A stretch of 64,000 nucleotides of DNA. It comes from Paraburkholderia sp. ZP32-5 (GTDB taxonomy: Bacteria > Pseudomonadota > Gammaproteobacteria > Burkholderiales > Burkholderiaceae). Below are positions 34,982 to 43,437 of this stretch, in pieces; position 1 is the first letter of the stretch; each line of letters opens with the position of its first letter. Position numbers and translations under genes: made by a program. The notes under the pieces were generated by a model. It was not told the DNA's origin and did no database searches. It saw only the letters and a list, made by a program, of their open reading frames with translations. The DNA is taken from the NCBI RefSeq assembly GCF_021390495.1, contig NZ_JAJEJP010000003.1, forward strand, positions 186,001 to 250,000. The letters are read 5' to 3'.

Positions 34982-36255
34982 AAACACAAGCCGATCTTCC
35001 CCACTATCAGGCACCGATCCAGCCCGCCGTCGCGCAAGGCCGCTGGATCCTCGTCTTCCTGCTCGGCTATCTCGCACTGATCGCCGACGGCGCCGACGTG
35101 ATGATGTACGGCCTCACGCTGTCGCGCATCAAGGACGATTTCGGCCTCACCAATGTCGAAGCCGGCGCGCTCGGCAGTCTGACGTTGCTCGGCATGGCGA
35201 TCGGCGGCATTGTCGGCGGCTGGGCGAGCGACCGCCTCGGCCGCGTGCGCGTCGTCGCATGGGCGCTCGCGCTGTTTTCGCTCGGCGCGGGGATGCTCGG
35301 CTTCTCGCACAGCTTCCTGGAATTCGCGGTGGTGCGCTTCATCAGTTCGCTGGGTATCGGCTGCATGATTCTCGTCACGACGCTCGTCGCCGAATACGTG
35401 CCGACCGAGCGGCGCTCGCTGATTCTCGGCATGCTGCAGACCGGCATCTCGGCGGGCTATATCGTCGTGCTCATGCTCAGCAACTGGATCCTGCCGCACT
35501 ACGGCTGGCGCACGCTGTACTACGTGTCGGCCGTGCCGGTGCTGCTCGCGATCGCGATCAAATTCGCGGTGCCCGAACCGGCGTCGTGGCTCGCGACCCG
35601 CGCTGCCGCGCGCGAGGGCAAAAACAACGGCAACGATAAAACGCAACAGCGCGACGAGAATCGTTATGCGCGAATCTTCCGTGACCCCCAGGCACGCGCG
35701 ATGTTCATTCTGTGGACCCTCGCGTCGGTCTTCGTGCTGTCGGGCTTTTACGGACTGAATAACTGGCTGCCGACGTACCTCGAAAAAGAACTGCACATCA
35801 AGTTCAGCTCGCTGACCGGCTATATGATCGGCACCTACGTGGTCGCGTTTATCGGCAAGATCTTTGCAGGCTGGCTCGGCGACCGCTGGAGCCGGCGCGG
35901 CGTGTATGTGCTCGGTTGCGTCGGCGCGGCGCTGTTCCTGCCGGTGATCATCTTCTTTCACACGCGCGAGAACATTTCCACGCTGATGCTGGTCTTCGGC
36001 TTTCTGTATGGCGTGCCGCTCGGCACGATCGGCACCTTCATGTCGGAGAGCTTCGCGACATCGGTGCGCGGTACCGCGGTGGGCGGCTCGTATAACCTCG
36101 GCCGTTTCTGTTCGGGCGCGGCGCCGATCGTCATCGGCTTCATCGCCACGCAGTTCTCGATCGGCCTCGGCTTTCTGGTGGTCGGCGCGGTGTTCTTCCT
36201 GAGCGGCGTTTGCGCGATCTTCATTCCGGACCGGCTATACGACACGCAGCAGTAA
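34978..36255 (+). CDS. MFS transporter, aromatic acid:H+ symporter-like (AAHS)
   Basis: The 425-residue product has 12 membrane segments. TM1 LGYLALIADGADVMMYGLTL holds the D-G-x-D motif of AAHS carriers, and loop 2-3 is DRLGRVRVVAW. AAHS members import benzoate-like or other carboxylated compounds. The ATG overlaps the GAF gene stop, so transporter and GAF protein are made together. Two transporters in one operon suggest uptake and efflux or two related substrates. Confidence 0.9.
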   Translation: MKTQADLPHYQAPIQPAVAQGRWILVFLLGYLALIADGADVMMYGLTLSRIKDDFGLTNVEAGALGSLTLLGMAIGGIVGGWASDRLGRVRVVAWALALFSLGAGMLGFSHSFLEFAVVRFISSLGIGCMILVTTLVAEYVPTERRSLILGMLQTGISAGYIVVLMLSNWILPHYGWRTLYYVSAVPVLLAIAIKFAVPEPASWLATRAAAREGKNNGNDKTQQRDENRYARIFRDPQARAMFILWTLASVFVLSGFYGLNNWLPTYLEKELHIKFSSLTGYMIGTYVVAFIGKIFAGWLGDRWSRRGVYVLGCVGAALFLPVIIFFHTRENISTLMLVFGFLYGVPLGTIGTFMSESFATSVRGTAVGGSYNLGRFCSGAAPIVIGFIATQFSIGLGFLVVGAVFFLSGVCAIFIPDRLYDTQQ

Positions 36256-36279
36256 GCGCTTGAATCGACGTAAGCCACG

Positions 36280-36308
36280 CGTTGCCGCGACATCGGATCG
36301 CGGCAACG
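36280..36308 (+). terminator. Hairpin at the end of the ggt-MFS operon
   Basis: CGTTGCCGCGA (36280-36290) and TCGCGGCAACG (36298-36308) form a perfect 11-bp stem with a 7-nt loop 25 bp after the MFS stop. No T-tract follows, so intrinsic termination is plausible but not certain. Confidence 0.55.
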
Positions 36309-36407
36309 AATCGAATGGCCCGGGTTTCGCGGGTCTGGCTCAGTTGCTAATTCCCCACGAATAACCCGGGTATCGGGCAGCCAATGTGCGCAAGCTCGCG
36401 CGCAAAA

Positions 36408-36743
36408 TCATTGCGTGCCGCTGACGATATTCGAAATAGTCCAGTTGCCGCTCGACACGAGCACATAGTCGCCGTTAATCCCTAGCCACTGATGCCCGCG
36501 CGGTGGCGCATTCAGACCATGCCCGCGCCAGTCGTCCAGCATGAAATTGTGGTTACGGTATTCGGCGGGAACGCGCTGGCCTTTATGCCAGTCGCGATGC
36601 GGAATGGATGGCATCACCTGCTGACGGCCGTCGCTGACCATCGCACCACCGCTTGCGTCGGGTGGCGGCCCCGCCGCAATGGCGAGTAGAGAAATACCGG
36701 AAAAGGACAAGGCAACGAGCGGCGCAATGATGCGTTTGTTCAT
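36408..36743 (-). CDS. RcnB-family periplasmic protein
   Basis: The 111-residue product has a signal peptide (MNKRIIAPLVALSFSGISLL, cleavage near AIA-AGPP) and a C-terminal RcnB-like domain: GQRVPAEYRNHNFMLDDWRG followed by LNAPPRGHQWLGINGDYVLV. RcnB in E. coli is a periplasmic protein tied to nickel/cobalt homeostasis; many relatives have no known role. The ATG at 36743 has a GGGAGG ribosome site and is preferred to 36812. No metal exporter gene is nearby, so a metal role is only an inference. Confidence 0.82.
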   Translation of the reverse strand: MNKRIIAPLVALSFSGISLLAIAAGPPPDASGGAMVSDGRQQVMPSIPHRDWHKGQRVPAEYRNHNFMLDDWRGHGLNAPPRGHQWLGINGDYVLVSSGNWTISNIVSGTQ

Positions 36744-37160
36744 GGTCGAACCTCCCTGCGGTGGAAGAAAAGTCAGGGTCTTCACGTAAAGTGATCGTTC
36801 AACTGCTCGCACAATCCATTGATTCGGCGTTCGCTACGGCCGATTGCTGATATATCGGATGCAATGCTCAAAATCGCGCTAAATAAAATACGAAAATCCG
36901 CGCGGTTCTCGAAGTCGATAAAAGTATAGTAAAAGGATTTTCGACTTCAAGCCGGTGCGGCGGACCCAACGGCGCGCGACGTCACCCGACGGAACGTCAA
37001 TCTATTCGCCGATTTGGAAGAGTGGCGGCAGCCTGCAAATCGCCGCCGCTCAATGGATGGAATCGCTCACTTTACGAGCCGACGCCCGCCCGCTCGCAAG
37101 CTCAGGTCAGCTCAGCGAGCGGACGGCGTCGTTAGCCGTTCCGGTTGTGCGCCGGATTGA
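36744..37160. other. Intergenic region with overlapping hairpins
   Basis: No gene is seen in 417 bp. CGAAAATCC (36891-36899) pairs with GGATTTTCG (36935-36943), and GAAGTCGA (36911-36918) pairs with TCGACTTC (36941-36948). The two pairings share bases and cannot form together. The rcnB-like promoter should lie nearest 36780. Confidence 0.45.
37081..37130 (-). terminator. Long hairpin after arcA
   Basis: GACGCCCGCCCGCTCGC (37081-37097) pairs with GCGAGCGGACGGCGTC (37115-37130) with one bulge and one mismatch. It lies 31 bp after the arcA stop on the minus strand. There is no T-tract, so it may be a 3' stabiliser or a factor-assisted stop. Confidence 0.55.
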
Positions 37161-38420
37161 TCAATAGTCGACCGCATCGCGGATGATCGGACACGTCATG
37201 CAGTGACCGCCACCACGCCCACGTCCGAGTTCGGCACCCACGATCGTGATCACCTCGATGCCCTGCTTGCGCAGCAATGTGTTCGTATAAGTGTTGCGGT
37301 CGTATGCATAGACCACGCCAGGCGACGCGCACACGAGGTTCGCACCGCTATCCCACTGCGTGCGCTCGCGCTGATAGTCGCTGCCGCCCGCCTCGACCAC
37401 GCGCAACGTCTTCAGGCCCAGCGCTTCGGCGACGACATCGGTGAACGGCTTGTTTTCCGCATGCAGTTCGACGCCGCTCGGATGACTGCTCGGCCGGTAC
37501 GAGAACGTGCGCGTCTTCGCCATGAAGTCGGGCGCGACCAGCACGCAGTCGCGGTCGGCGAATGTGAACACGGTGTCGAGGTGCATCGCCGCGCGAATCT
37601 TCGGCATCGCCGCGACGATCACCCGCTCGGCCGCGCCCTTCTGGAACAGCGTCGCCGCCAGCTGGCTGATGGCCTGACGCGACGTGCGCTCGCTCATGCC
37701 GATCAACACGACGCCCTTGCCGATCGGCATCACGTCGCCGCCTTCGAGCGTCGCGAGCCCGTGATCCTGGGTCGGGTCACCCCACCACACGGTGACCTTG
37801 CCCGCGAAGTCCGGATGAAACTTGTAGATCGCGGTGGTCAGGATCGTCTCTTCGTGCCGCGCGGGCCAGTACAGCGCATTGAGCGTGACGCCGCCGTAGA
37901 TCCAGCAGGTCGTGTCGCGCGTGTACAGCGTGTTCGGTAACGGCGGTAGCAGATACTCGGTGCCGCCCGCGGCCTGCTTCGCGACTTCCAGCGCCTTGCC
38001 GCCATGCGCCTCCGGAAAGTCGTGCGTCGACAGGCCGCCAATCAGCGTTTCGGCCAGTTTGCGATTGTCGAGCCCTTCCAGATAGCTTCTCAATTCATCG
38101 ATGAAGCCGAGACCGACCTGGTTCGGCACCACCTGGTTGTCGAGAATCCACTTCTTGCCTTCCGGTACCGCGACCGTTTCGGCCAGCAGGTTGTGCATCT
38201 CCACCACATCGACGCCACGGTCGCGCATCTTGGTGACGAAGTCGAAATGATCGCGTTTCGCGTTTTCGACCCATAGCACGTCGTCGAACAGCAGTTCATC
38301 GCAATTGCTCGGGGTAAGACGCTGATGCGCGAGCCCTGGCGCGCACACCATCACCTTGCGCAATTGGCCGACTTCGGAATAGACCCCCAAACCACCCGCT
38401 TTCGCGTCTGTATTCGCCAT
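37161..38420 (-). CDS. arcA: Arginine deiminase
   Basis: The 419-residue product converts arginine to citrulline and ammonia in the arginine deiminase pathway. It has the start [34 protein letters not shown], the EGGDVMPIG segment, and the C-terminal [17 protein letters not shown] with catalytic Cys407. Length and C-terminus match Pseudomonas aeruginosa ArcA (418 residues). It lies 50 bp after arcD on the same strand and is probably co-transcribed. No arcB or arcC follows, so ornithine and ATP production must use genes elsewhere. Confidence 0.95.
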   Translation of the reverse strand: MANTDAKAGGLGVYSEVGQLRKVMVCAPGLAHQRLTPSNCDELLFDDVLWVENAKRDHFDFVTKMRDRGVDVVEMHNLLAETVAVPEGKKWILDNQVVPNQVGLGFIDELRSYLEGLDNRKLAETLIGGLSTHDFPEAHGGKALEVAKQAAGGTEYLLPPLPNTLYTRDTTCWIYGGVTLNALYWPARHEETILTTAIYKFHPDFAGKVTVWWGDPTQDHGLATLEGGDVMPIGKGVVLIGMSERTSRQAISQLAATLFQKGAAERVIVAAMPKIRAAMHLDTVFTFADRDCVLVAPDFMAKTRTFSYRPSSHPSGVELHAENKPFTDVVAEALGLKTLRVVEAGGSDYQRERTQWDSGANLVCASPGVVYAYDRNTYTNTLLRKQGIEVITIVGAELGRGRGGGHCMTCPIIRDAVDY

Positions 38421-38470
38421 GATGCTCTCCTGGATGCCAGTGTTGACCAGCTGTGTTCAAGCGAATGTCA

Positions 38471-39892
38471 TCAGATCGTGATCATTCCGGCCGCAAGACC
38501 ATAAATGCCCACGATCGCGCCAATGGCGACGACGATAAAGATGATCCAGTCGGATGCAATGAAGACGCCCTTGTTCTGCTCGCGCCGAGCCCACACGTAC
38601 AGCGCCGTTCCGGGCGTGTACAGCACCGCGGACAACAGAATGAATTTCAGGCCGCCCGCCCAGATCATGAAGACGGTATAGATCACGGCGATGGTCGCCA
38701 TGATGAGGTCGCGCCGGCGTTCTTCGGGACGCACGTCGTAACCCTCGCCGCGATTCGAGATGATGAAGCCGTATGCCGCGACGAACAGATACGGAATCAG
38801 CGACATCGCACTGGTGAGATTGAGCATCAGCGCGAACGCGTCGCTGGAGAAGTACGTGCTGATGACCAGCAGCTGCACGACGATGTTGGTCAGCCACAGC
38901 GCGTTGGCCGGCACCTTGTTGGCATTTTCGCGCGCGAACACGGACGGCATGTCTCTCGTTCTCGCCGCCGTGAACAATACTTCCGAGCAAATCAACGACC
39001 ACGCGAGATAAGCGCCCAGCACCGACACGAGCAGTCCCACGCTGACGAAAATCGCGCCCCAGTGACCGACCACCGACTCGAGCACCGCGGCCATCGAAGG
39101 CTGCCGCATGCCCGCGACATCCGCGCGCTGCAGCACCGCATACGGCAGCATCGACACGAGCACCATCAGCACGGTCACGACGATAAAACCGAGGATCGTG
39201 GCCTGACCGACATGCGCGCGTTCTTTGGCATAGCGGGAATAGACGCTCGCCCCTTCGATGCCGATGAACACGAACACCGTGACCAGCATCGTCGCGCGCA
39301 CCTGCTCGAAGATATTGCCCTCGAGGCCGCCGCCGTACAGGTTTGCCCGGAACAGATCCATCCTGAAGCCGAAGATCAGGATCAGGATAAACACGAGAAT
39401 CGGAATGACCTTGGCCACCGTCACGATGCTATTGATGAACGCCGCCTGCTGCACGCCCTTCAGAATCATGAAATGGAACAGCCAGATGCCGCACGACGCG
39501 GCGATGATGGCTACCGCCGTATTGCCCTCGCCAAATACCGGAAAAAATGCACCGAGCGTCGACTTGATCAGCACCCAGTAAGAGACATTGCCGATACAAC
39601 TGCTGATCCAGTAACCGAATGCGGACAGAAAGCCAGGGTAATCGCCGAAACCGGCTTTTGCATAGGCAAACACGCCGGCGTCCAGTTCGGGCTTTCGCTC
39701 CGCCAGCGCCTGAAACACGCGTGCCAGCATATACATGCCGGTGCCGGCAATCAGCCAGGCAATGATGGCGCCCAAAGGACCGGTGGCGTTGGCGAAAGTG
39801 CGTGGCAAGGAAAAAATCCCCGCTCCGACCATGCCGCCCACCACCATACCGGTGAGCTGCATTTTCGACATTTTCTGTGGAGTAGACGCCAT
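38471..39892 (-). CDS. arcD: Arginine:ornithine antiporter, ArcD type (APC superfamily)
   Basis: The 473-residue product has about 12-13 membrane segments and the APC signature MVVGGMVGAGIFSLPRTFAN in TM1. QALAERKPELDAGVFAYAKA and FGYWISSCIGNVSYWVLIKS are typical of the basic amino acid/polyamine antiporter group, ArcD included. It probably exchanges arginine for ornithine or citrulline and feeds ArcA. A close paralogue lies at 62375-63832. Its 5' region has repeated CAATTG elements. Confidence 0.9.
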   Translation of the reverse strand: MASTPQKMSKMQLTGMVVGGMVGAGIFSLPRTFANATGPLGAIIAWLIAGTGMYMLARVFQALAERKPELDAGVFAYAKAGFGDYPGFLSAFGYWISSCIGNVSYWVLIKSTLGAFFPVFGEGNTAVAIIAASCGIWLFHFMILKGVQQAAFINSIVTVAKVIPILVFILILIFGFRMDLFRANLYGGGLEGNIFEQVRATMLVTVFVFIGIEGASVYSRYAKERAHVGQATILGFIVVTVLMVLVSMLPYAVLQRADVAGMRQPSMAAVLESVVGHWGAIFVSVGLLVSVLGAYLAWSLICSEVLFTAARTRDMPSVFARENANKVPANALWLTNIVVQLLVISTYFSSDAFALMLNLTSAMSLIPYLFVAAYGFIISNRGEGYDVRPEERRRDLIMATIAVIYTVFMIWAGGLKFILLSAVLYTPGTALYVWARREQNKGVFIASDWIIFIVVAIGAIVGIYGLAAGMITI

Positions 39893-40366
39893 TCGGATTC
39901 CTTTTTTAGTTACCTTTTTAACGGGCTAAATCAGATTCGAACGAAACGTGTCTCGCAGCCAATCATGACCTGACCGGCCACATTACTCTGCAACTACCAC
40001 CTGAAAAGAATGGTCCGTCCGTTGGCGTTTGTCAATTGACCGGTAGAACAACTACAGTCTTCTCAACACGCATGCGGATTGTTAATTGATGCGCGACTGG
40101 CACCAGACGATGTGCTTTTGACAATTGGATCGCCACTTCTCAATTGCACATTGGGTCGAATGAGTGAGTTCGCAAAATCGACGATAGAGATCACATGGAA
40201 CGCTCCCATATGCGATAAACGTGAAAAAGCCAAATGCTATTTTTGGCTTTTTCAGTACTCGCACTGTATTAACCAGCGGGGAGGTGTGGATGTGCGGAAT
40301 ACAGAAGATCGCAATGCCGATGTGAATTCGGCTCGCCATCACGCGAGCCGATAACTGCAACGACCG
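39893..40366. promoter_or_regulatory. arcD promoter region with repeated AATTG elements
   Basis: This 474-bp region holds no gene. Within it are GTCAATTGAC (40031-40040), GTTAATTGAT (40081-40090), GACAATTGGA (40120-40129) and TCAATTGCAC (40140-40149), four AATTG-centred elements in 120 bp. The first is a perfect palindrome. None fits the FNR/ANR consensus (TTGATNNNNATCAA) well. Confidence 0.5.
40224..40252 (-). terminator. Rho-independent terminator of the two-component operon
   Basis: AAAAAGCCAAA (40224-40234) and TTTGGCTTTTT (40242-40252) form an 11-bp stem with a 7-nt loop. The A- and T-rich ends let it act on both strands. It lies about 115 bp after the sensor-kinase stop. Confidence 0.78.
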
Positions 40367-41692
40367 CTACGACTCGCGCAGTTTTCTCAATGTCAGCCGC
40401 GCTTCGAGGCCGCCGTCCGTGCGGTTGTGCAGCGTAAGCGTCGCGTCCATTGCCAGCGCGAGTTGCCGGGCGATCGCGAGCCCGAGGCCGGTGCCGCCCG
40501 TCTGACGATTACGCGAGCCTTCCAGCCGGTAGAACGGCTCGAACACCGTCTCCAACGCTTCGGCCGGAATGCCGGGACCTCGGTCGAGCACCGACACGGT
40601 CGCCTCGCCATCGTGCGGCGCGCTGATGTCGATCCGCGCGGCGCCGCCGAACTTCAACGCGTTATCGACCAGATTGCCGACGATGCGACGCAGCGCTTGC
40701 GGACGCAGCATCAGCGAATGATCGAAGCGGCCGTGCAACGCGACATCCTGACCGGCATCGACGTAATCGCAGACCAGGCTGTCGAACAGCGCATCGGGAT
40801 CGATACGGCGCGGCACCTCGGTCGTGCCATGCATCGTGCGCGCGTAGGTCACGCCCTCCTTGACCAGCGCCTCCATCTCCTGCAGATCCTGGCGTAGCTT
40901 CGCGGCTTCCGCTTCGTTGTCCATCGTGTCGACACGCAGGCGCATGCGCGTAATCGGCGTTTGCAGATCGTGCGAGATCGCCGCGAGGATCTGCATGCGT
41001 TCGGTCATGTACGTGGCGATCCGGTCCTGCATCGCGTTGAACGCGCGCGCGGCGCGCGCGACTTCGGACGGACCTGCCTCGGGCAGACGCTCCGCCTTCA
41101 GATCGGGGCCCAACGTATCGGCCGCGAGCGCGAGTTGTTTCAGCGGACGTGTCGCGAGCCGCACCGCGAACCAGCAGCACGCAGCCAGCACGATCAGTTG
41201 CAGCGTCAACACGAGTGGCAGCCAGCGCGACAGCGGCGCGCCGGACATCGGGCTCATGTCGATGGTCAAGGGCATACCATCGCTCAGTTTCAGATGCACC
41301 TGCAGGCGTTCGGTATCGCCGGGTACCGCATTCACGGTCAGCGGATAACGCTTGCCAATGCCCTCGGTGACCGATCTCGCGACGCGCGCCGACAGGTCTG
41401 CGTCGACCGGCAGACCGGGCGTGCCGGGACCCAGCACGAACTCGTAGCTGCGCCGCGCAAGACGCGGCAACCACTGCGCGCGCTCATCGGGCGGCAGATG
41501 GTCGAGCAGCGCGACCGAGCTGACGACCTCGCGTTCGATATAGCCCATCATCACGTTGGTCATCGTCTGGTCGCGCTCGGTCATCGTCAGCCAGAACGAC
41601 AGTGTTTGCGCGAGCGCAAGCCCGATGAAAAGAATCACCGCGAGCCGCGTGAACAGCGTGCGCGGCCAATGCAGCCACGAAGACCAGTTCAT
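40367..41692 (-). CDS. Sensor histidine kinase, EnvZ/OmpR class
   Basis: The 441-residue product has two membrane segments (about 14-36 and 156-178) around a 120-residue periplasmic sensor. A HAMP linker (TRPLKQLALAADTLGPDL) follows, then the dimerisation helix with His241 in LAAISHDLQTPITRMRLR, and an ATPase domain with NLVDNALKFGG, DRGPGIP and GGTGLGLAIARQL. The ATG at 41692 overlaps the regulator stop (ATGA); the frame further upstream is not used. The signal is unknown. Confidence 0.94.
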   Translation of the reverse strand: MNWSSWLHWPRTLFTRLAVILFIGLALAQTLSFWLTMTERDQTMTNVMMGYIEREVVSSVALLDHLPPDERAQWLPRLARRSYEFVLGPGTPGLPVDADLSARVARSVTEGIGKRYPLTVNAVPGDTERLQVHLKLSDGMPLTIDMSPMSGAPLSRWLPLVLTLQLIVLAACCWFAVRLATRPLKQLALAADTLGPDLKAERLPEAGPSEVARAARAFNAMQDRIATYMTERMQILAAISHDLQTPITRMRLRVDTMDNEAEAAKLRQDLQEMEALVKEGVTYARTMHGTTEVPRRIDPDALFDSLVCDYVDAGQDVALHGRFDHSLMLRPQALRRIVGNLVDNALKFGGAARIDISAPHDGEATVSVLDRGPGIPAEALETVFEPFYRLEGSRNRQTGGTGLGLAIARQLALAMDATLTLHNRTDGGLEARLTLRKLRES

Positions 41693-42429
41693 TGCGGCTC
41701 TCCGGTCGCCGTTACTGTCGCCGAGAACACATAGCCTTCGCTGCGCAGCGTCTTGATGTAACGCGGCTCGCGCGCGCCGTCGCGCAGCCGTTGACGCAGC
41801 CGGCTCACCATCAGATCGATCGAGCGGTCGAACGGATCGGCCTGACGGCCCTGCGTCAGGTTGAGCAACTGGTCGCGCGTGAGCACCCGCTGCGGATGAT
41901 CGAGAAACACGCGCAGCAGACGATACTCGGCCCCGCTCAAAGCAACCATCGTGCCGTCCGCATCGAGCAGATGACGCGCGGTGGTGTCGAGCCGCCATTC
42001 GCCGAAGCACAGCATCTGCGCCGATTCGTTCACCTGCATGCCGGGCGGCAGCATGCGCGCGCGACGCAGCACCGAACGGATGCGCGCCAGCAGCTCGCGC
42101 GCGGCGAACGGTTTGGACAGGTAATCGTCAGCGCCCATTTCGAGGCCGACGATACGATCGGCTTCCTCGTTGCGCGCGGTCAGCATCAGAACCGGCACCG
42201 TGCGGAATTTGCCGGCGCGCAGCTCGCGGCACAACTCGAGGCCGTCTTCGCCGGGCAGCATCAGGTCGAGCACGATCAGATCAGGCGCGCCGTTGTCGAG
42301 CGCGGCGCGCATCTGCCGGCCATTGGCCGCGAGCGACACGCGCATGCCGTTCTTTTCGAGGTAGCCGGCAAGCAGTTCGCGAATGCCGCGATCGTCATCG
42401 ACGATCAGTACATGGTCGGGGTTTTCCAT
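41689..42429 (-). CDS. OmpR-family response regulator
   Basis: The 246-residue product has a receiver domain with the acidic pocket DDDR (11-14), phospho-acceptor Asp55 in LIVLDLMLPGEDG, and the switch lysine in YLSKPF. A winged-helix effector domain follows (LSGAEYRLLRVFLDHPQRVL to RYIKTLRSEGYVF). The ATG at 42429 gives the normal N-terminus (MENPDHVLIVDDD); a GTG at 42465 is an alternative. It is coupled to the kinase. Confidence 0.94.
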   Translation of the reverse strand: MENPDHVLIVDDDRGIRELLAGYLEKNGMRVSLAANGRQMRAALDNGAPDLIVLDLMLPGEDGLELCRELRAGKFRTVPVLMLTARNEEADRIVGLEMGADDYLSKPFAARELLARIRSVLRRARMLPPGMQVNESAQMLCFGEWRLDTTARHLLDADGTMVALSGAEYRLLRVFLDHPQRVLTRDQLLNLTQGRQADPFDRSIDLMVSRLRQRLRDGAREPRYIKTLRSEGYVFSATVTATGEPQ

Positions 42430-42436
42430 CGGAGAA

Positions 42437-42559
42437 TTATCGCTTGCGGCGTTTGAGCTGCACACCGCTCGCCTGAATCAGCGAGCACTGCAGCGGATGC
42501 GCGAGTTCGGCCGCGAGGCCGCCGGCCACGAACGCGACGATGGCAAGGAGGCGTCTCAT
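42437..42559 (-). CDS. Possible 40-residue membrane microprotein
   Basis: An ATG at 42559 overlaps the stop of the GFA gene (ATGA) and opens 40 codons: MRRLLAIVAFVAGGLAAELA followed by a basic tail ending QLKRRKR. The hydrophobic segment at residues 4-18 could be one membrane span or a signal peptide. It ends 7 bp before the response regulator start. The coupling on both sides is the main support; no family is recognised. Confidence 0.4.
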   Translation of the reverse strand: MRRLLAIVAFVAGGLAAELAHPLQCSLIQASGVQLKRRKR

Positions 42560-42927
42560 GCATCCGCCAGCACCGAAAGGCTCGCGCCGTCGGCCACGCT
42601 GGCTTCGAGCACATACGGGTCGACACCGTCGAGGCAGCCGATATTGACGCGCCACAACTGCGGATCCTTACGGGTCTGATGAAACGGATAGATGCCGCAA
42701 TGTTTGCAGAAGTAGTGCTTCGCGACCTTCGTATTGAACTGGTAGAGCGTGAGCGCATCTTCGCCGCTCAGAATCTTCAGTTCGCTAGCGGGAAAGAGCG
42801 GCGTCATCAGCGCGCCCTTGCGGCGGCACAGGCTGCAATTGCAGCGGCCCGCGGGAACGACTTCGGTGCGCACTTCGAATCTGACGGCCCCGCAGTGACA
42901 GGATCCTTGCAGCAGGTCGGTGCTCAT
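42556..42927 (-). CDS. GFA-family (Mss4-like) zinc protein
   Basis: The 123-residue product has the zinc ligands of the GFA fold: CHCGAVRF (Cys10, Cys12), CNCSLCRRKG (Cys29, Cys31, Cys34) and CKHCGIYPFHQTR. The name comes from a reported glutathione/formaldehyde activity, which is doubtful for most members, so its true role is unknown. The start at 42927 has GGAGAG upstream. It may be the first gene of the unit leading to the two-component system. Confidence 0.88.
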   Translation of the reverse strand: MSTDLLQGSCHCGAVRFEVRTEVVPAGRCNCSLCRRKGALMTPLFPASELKILSGEDALTLYQFNTKVAKHYFCKHCGIYPFHQTRKDPQLWRVNIGCLDGVDPYVLEASVADGASLSVLADA

Positions 42928-43437
42928 GATGCTCTCCGTGATTTGACGATGCCTGCTTTATAGCGTGGCCCACTGCGGGAATTATGCCGTAATGTATCCG
43001 GAAGCTGGGACGATACATAACATTGCAATAATCCATACGAATTAGCGAAGCCACGGGGATTGGATATAAGCAGCGGAATGAGCGAAATCATTTTCCATCC
43101 ATTATTTTTTGACTTCGTCGTGACCGGTCGGCACGTTATTGCCCCGCATTTTGTCGATGTTGCGCCGCATCGCCAAGCACAACGGCAACGCGCCAGCAAG
43201 TGAACAATTGTCGAATCCGCTAATGGCGCTCCGGCGTTGCGGACGCGGCGGAATAAGCTTGACTTTTATAGACCCCCCACTTTCAATACGAATGGTGCAG
43301 TGCGGCGTTTCGCATTTGAAACGCGCTGTTCGTCACGCACGGTCAAACGTTCAAAGCGCATTTAGTCGACGGTTCATTCGTCCGCCGTTCATTCGGCGCC
43401 GGCTCGCGATCGGAGCACTCCTCATAACGGAGTCGTC
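42928..43437. other. Divergent intergenic region
   Basis: About 510 bp between the GFA gene (minus) and the patatin gene (plus). Open frames in it have no domain pattern. The central part (43060-43120) is AT-rich. Both promoters should lie here; I see no clear operator. Confidence 0.5.
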
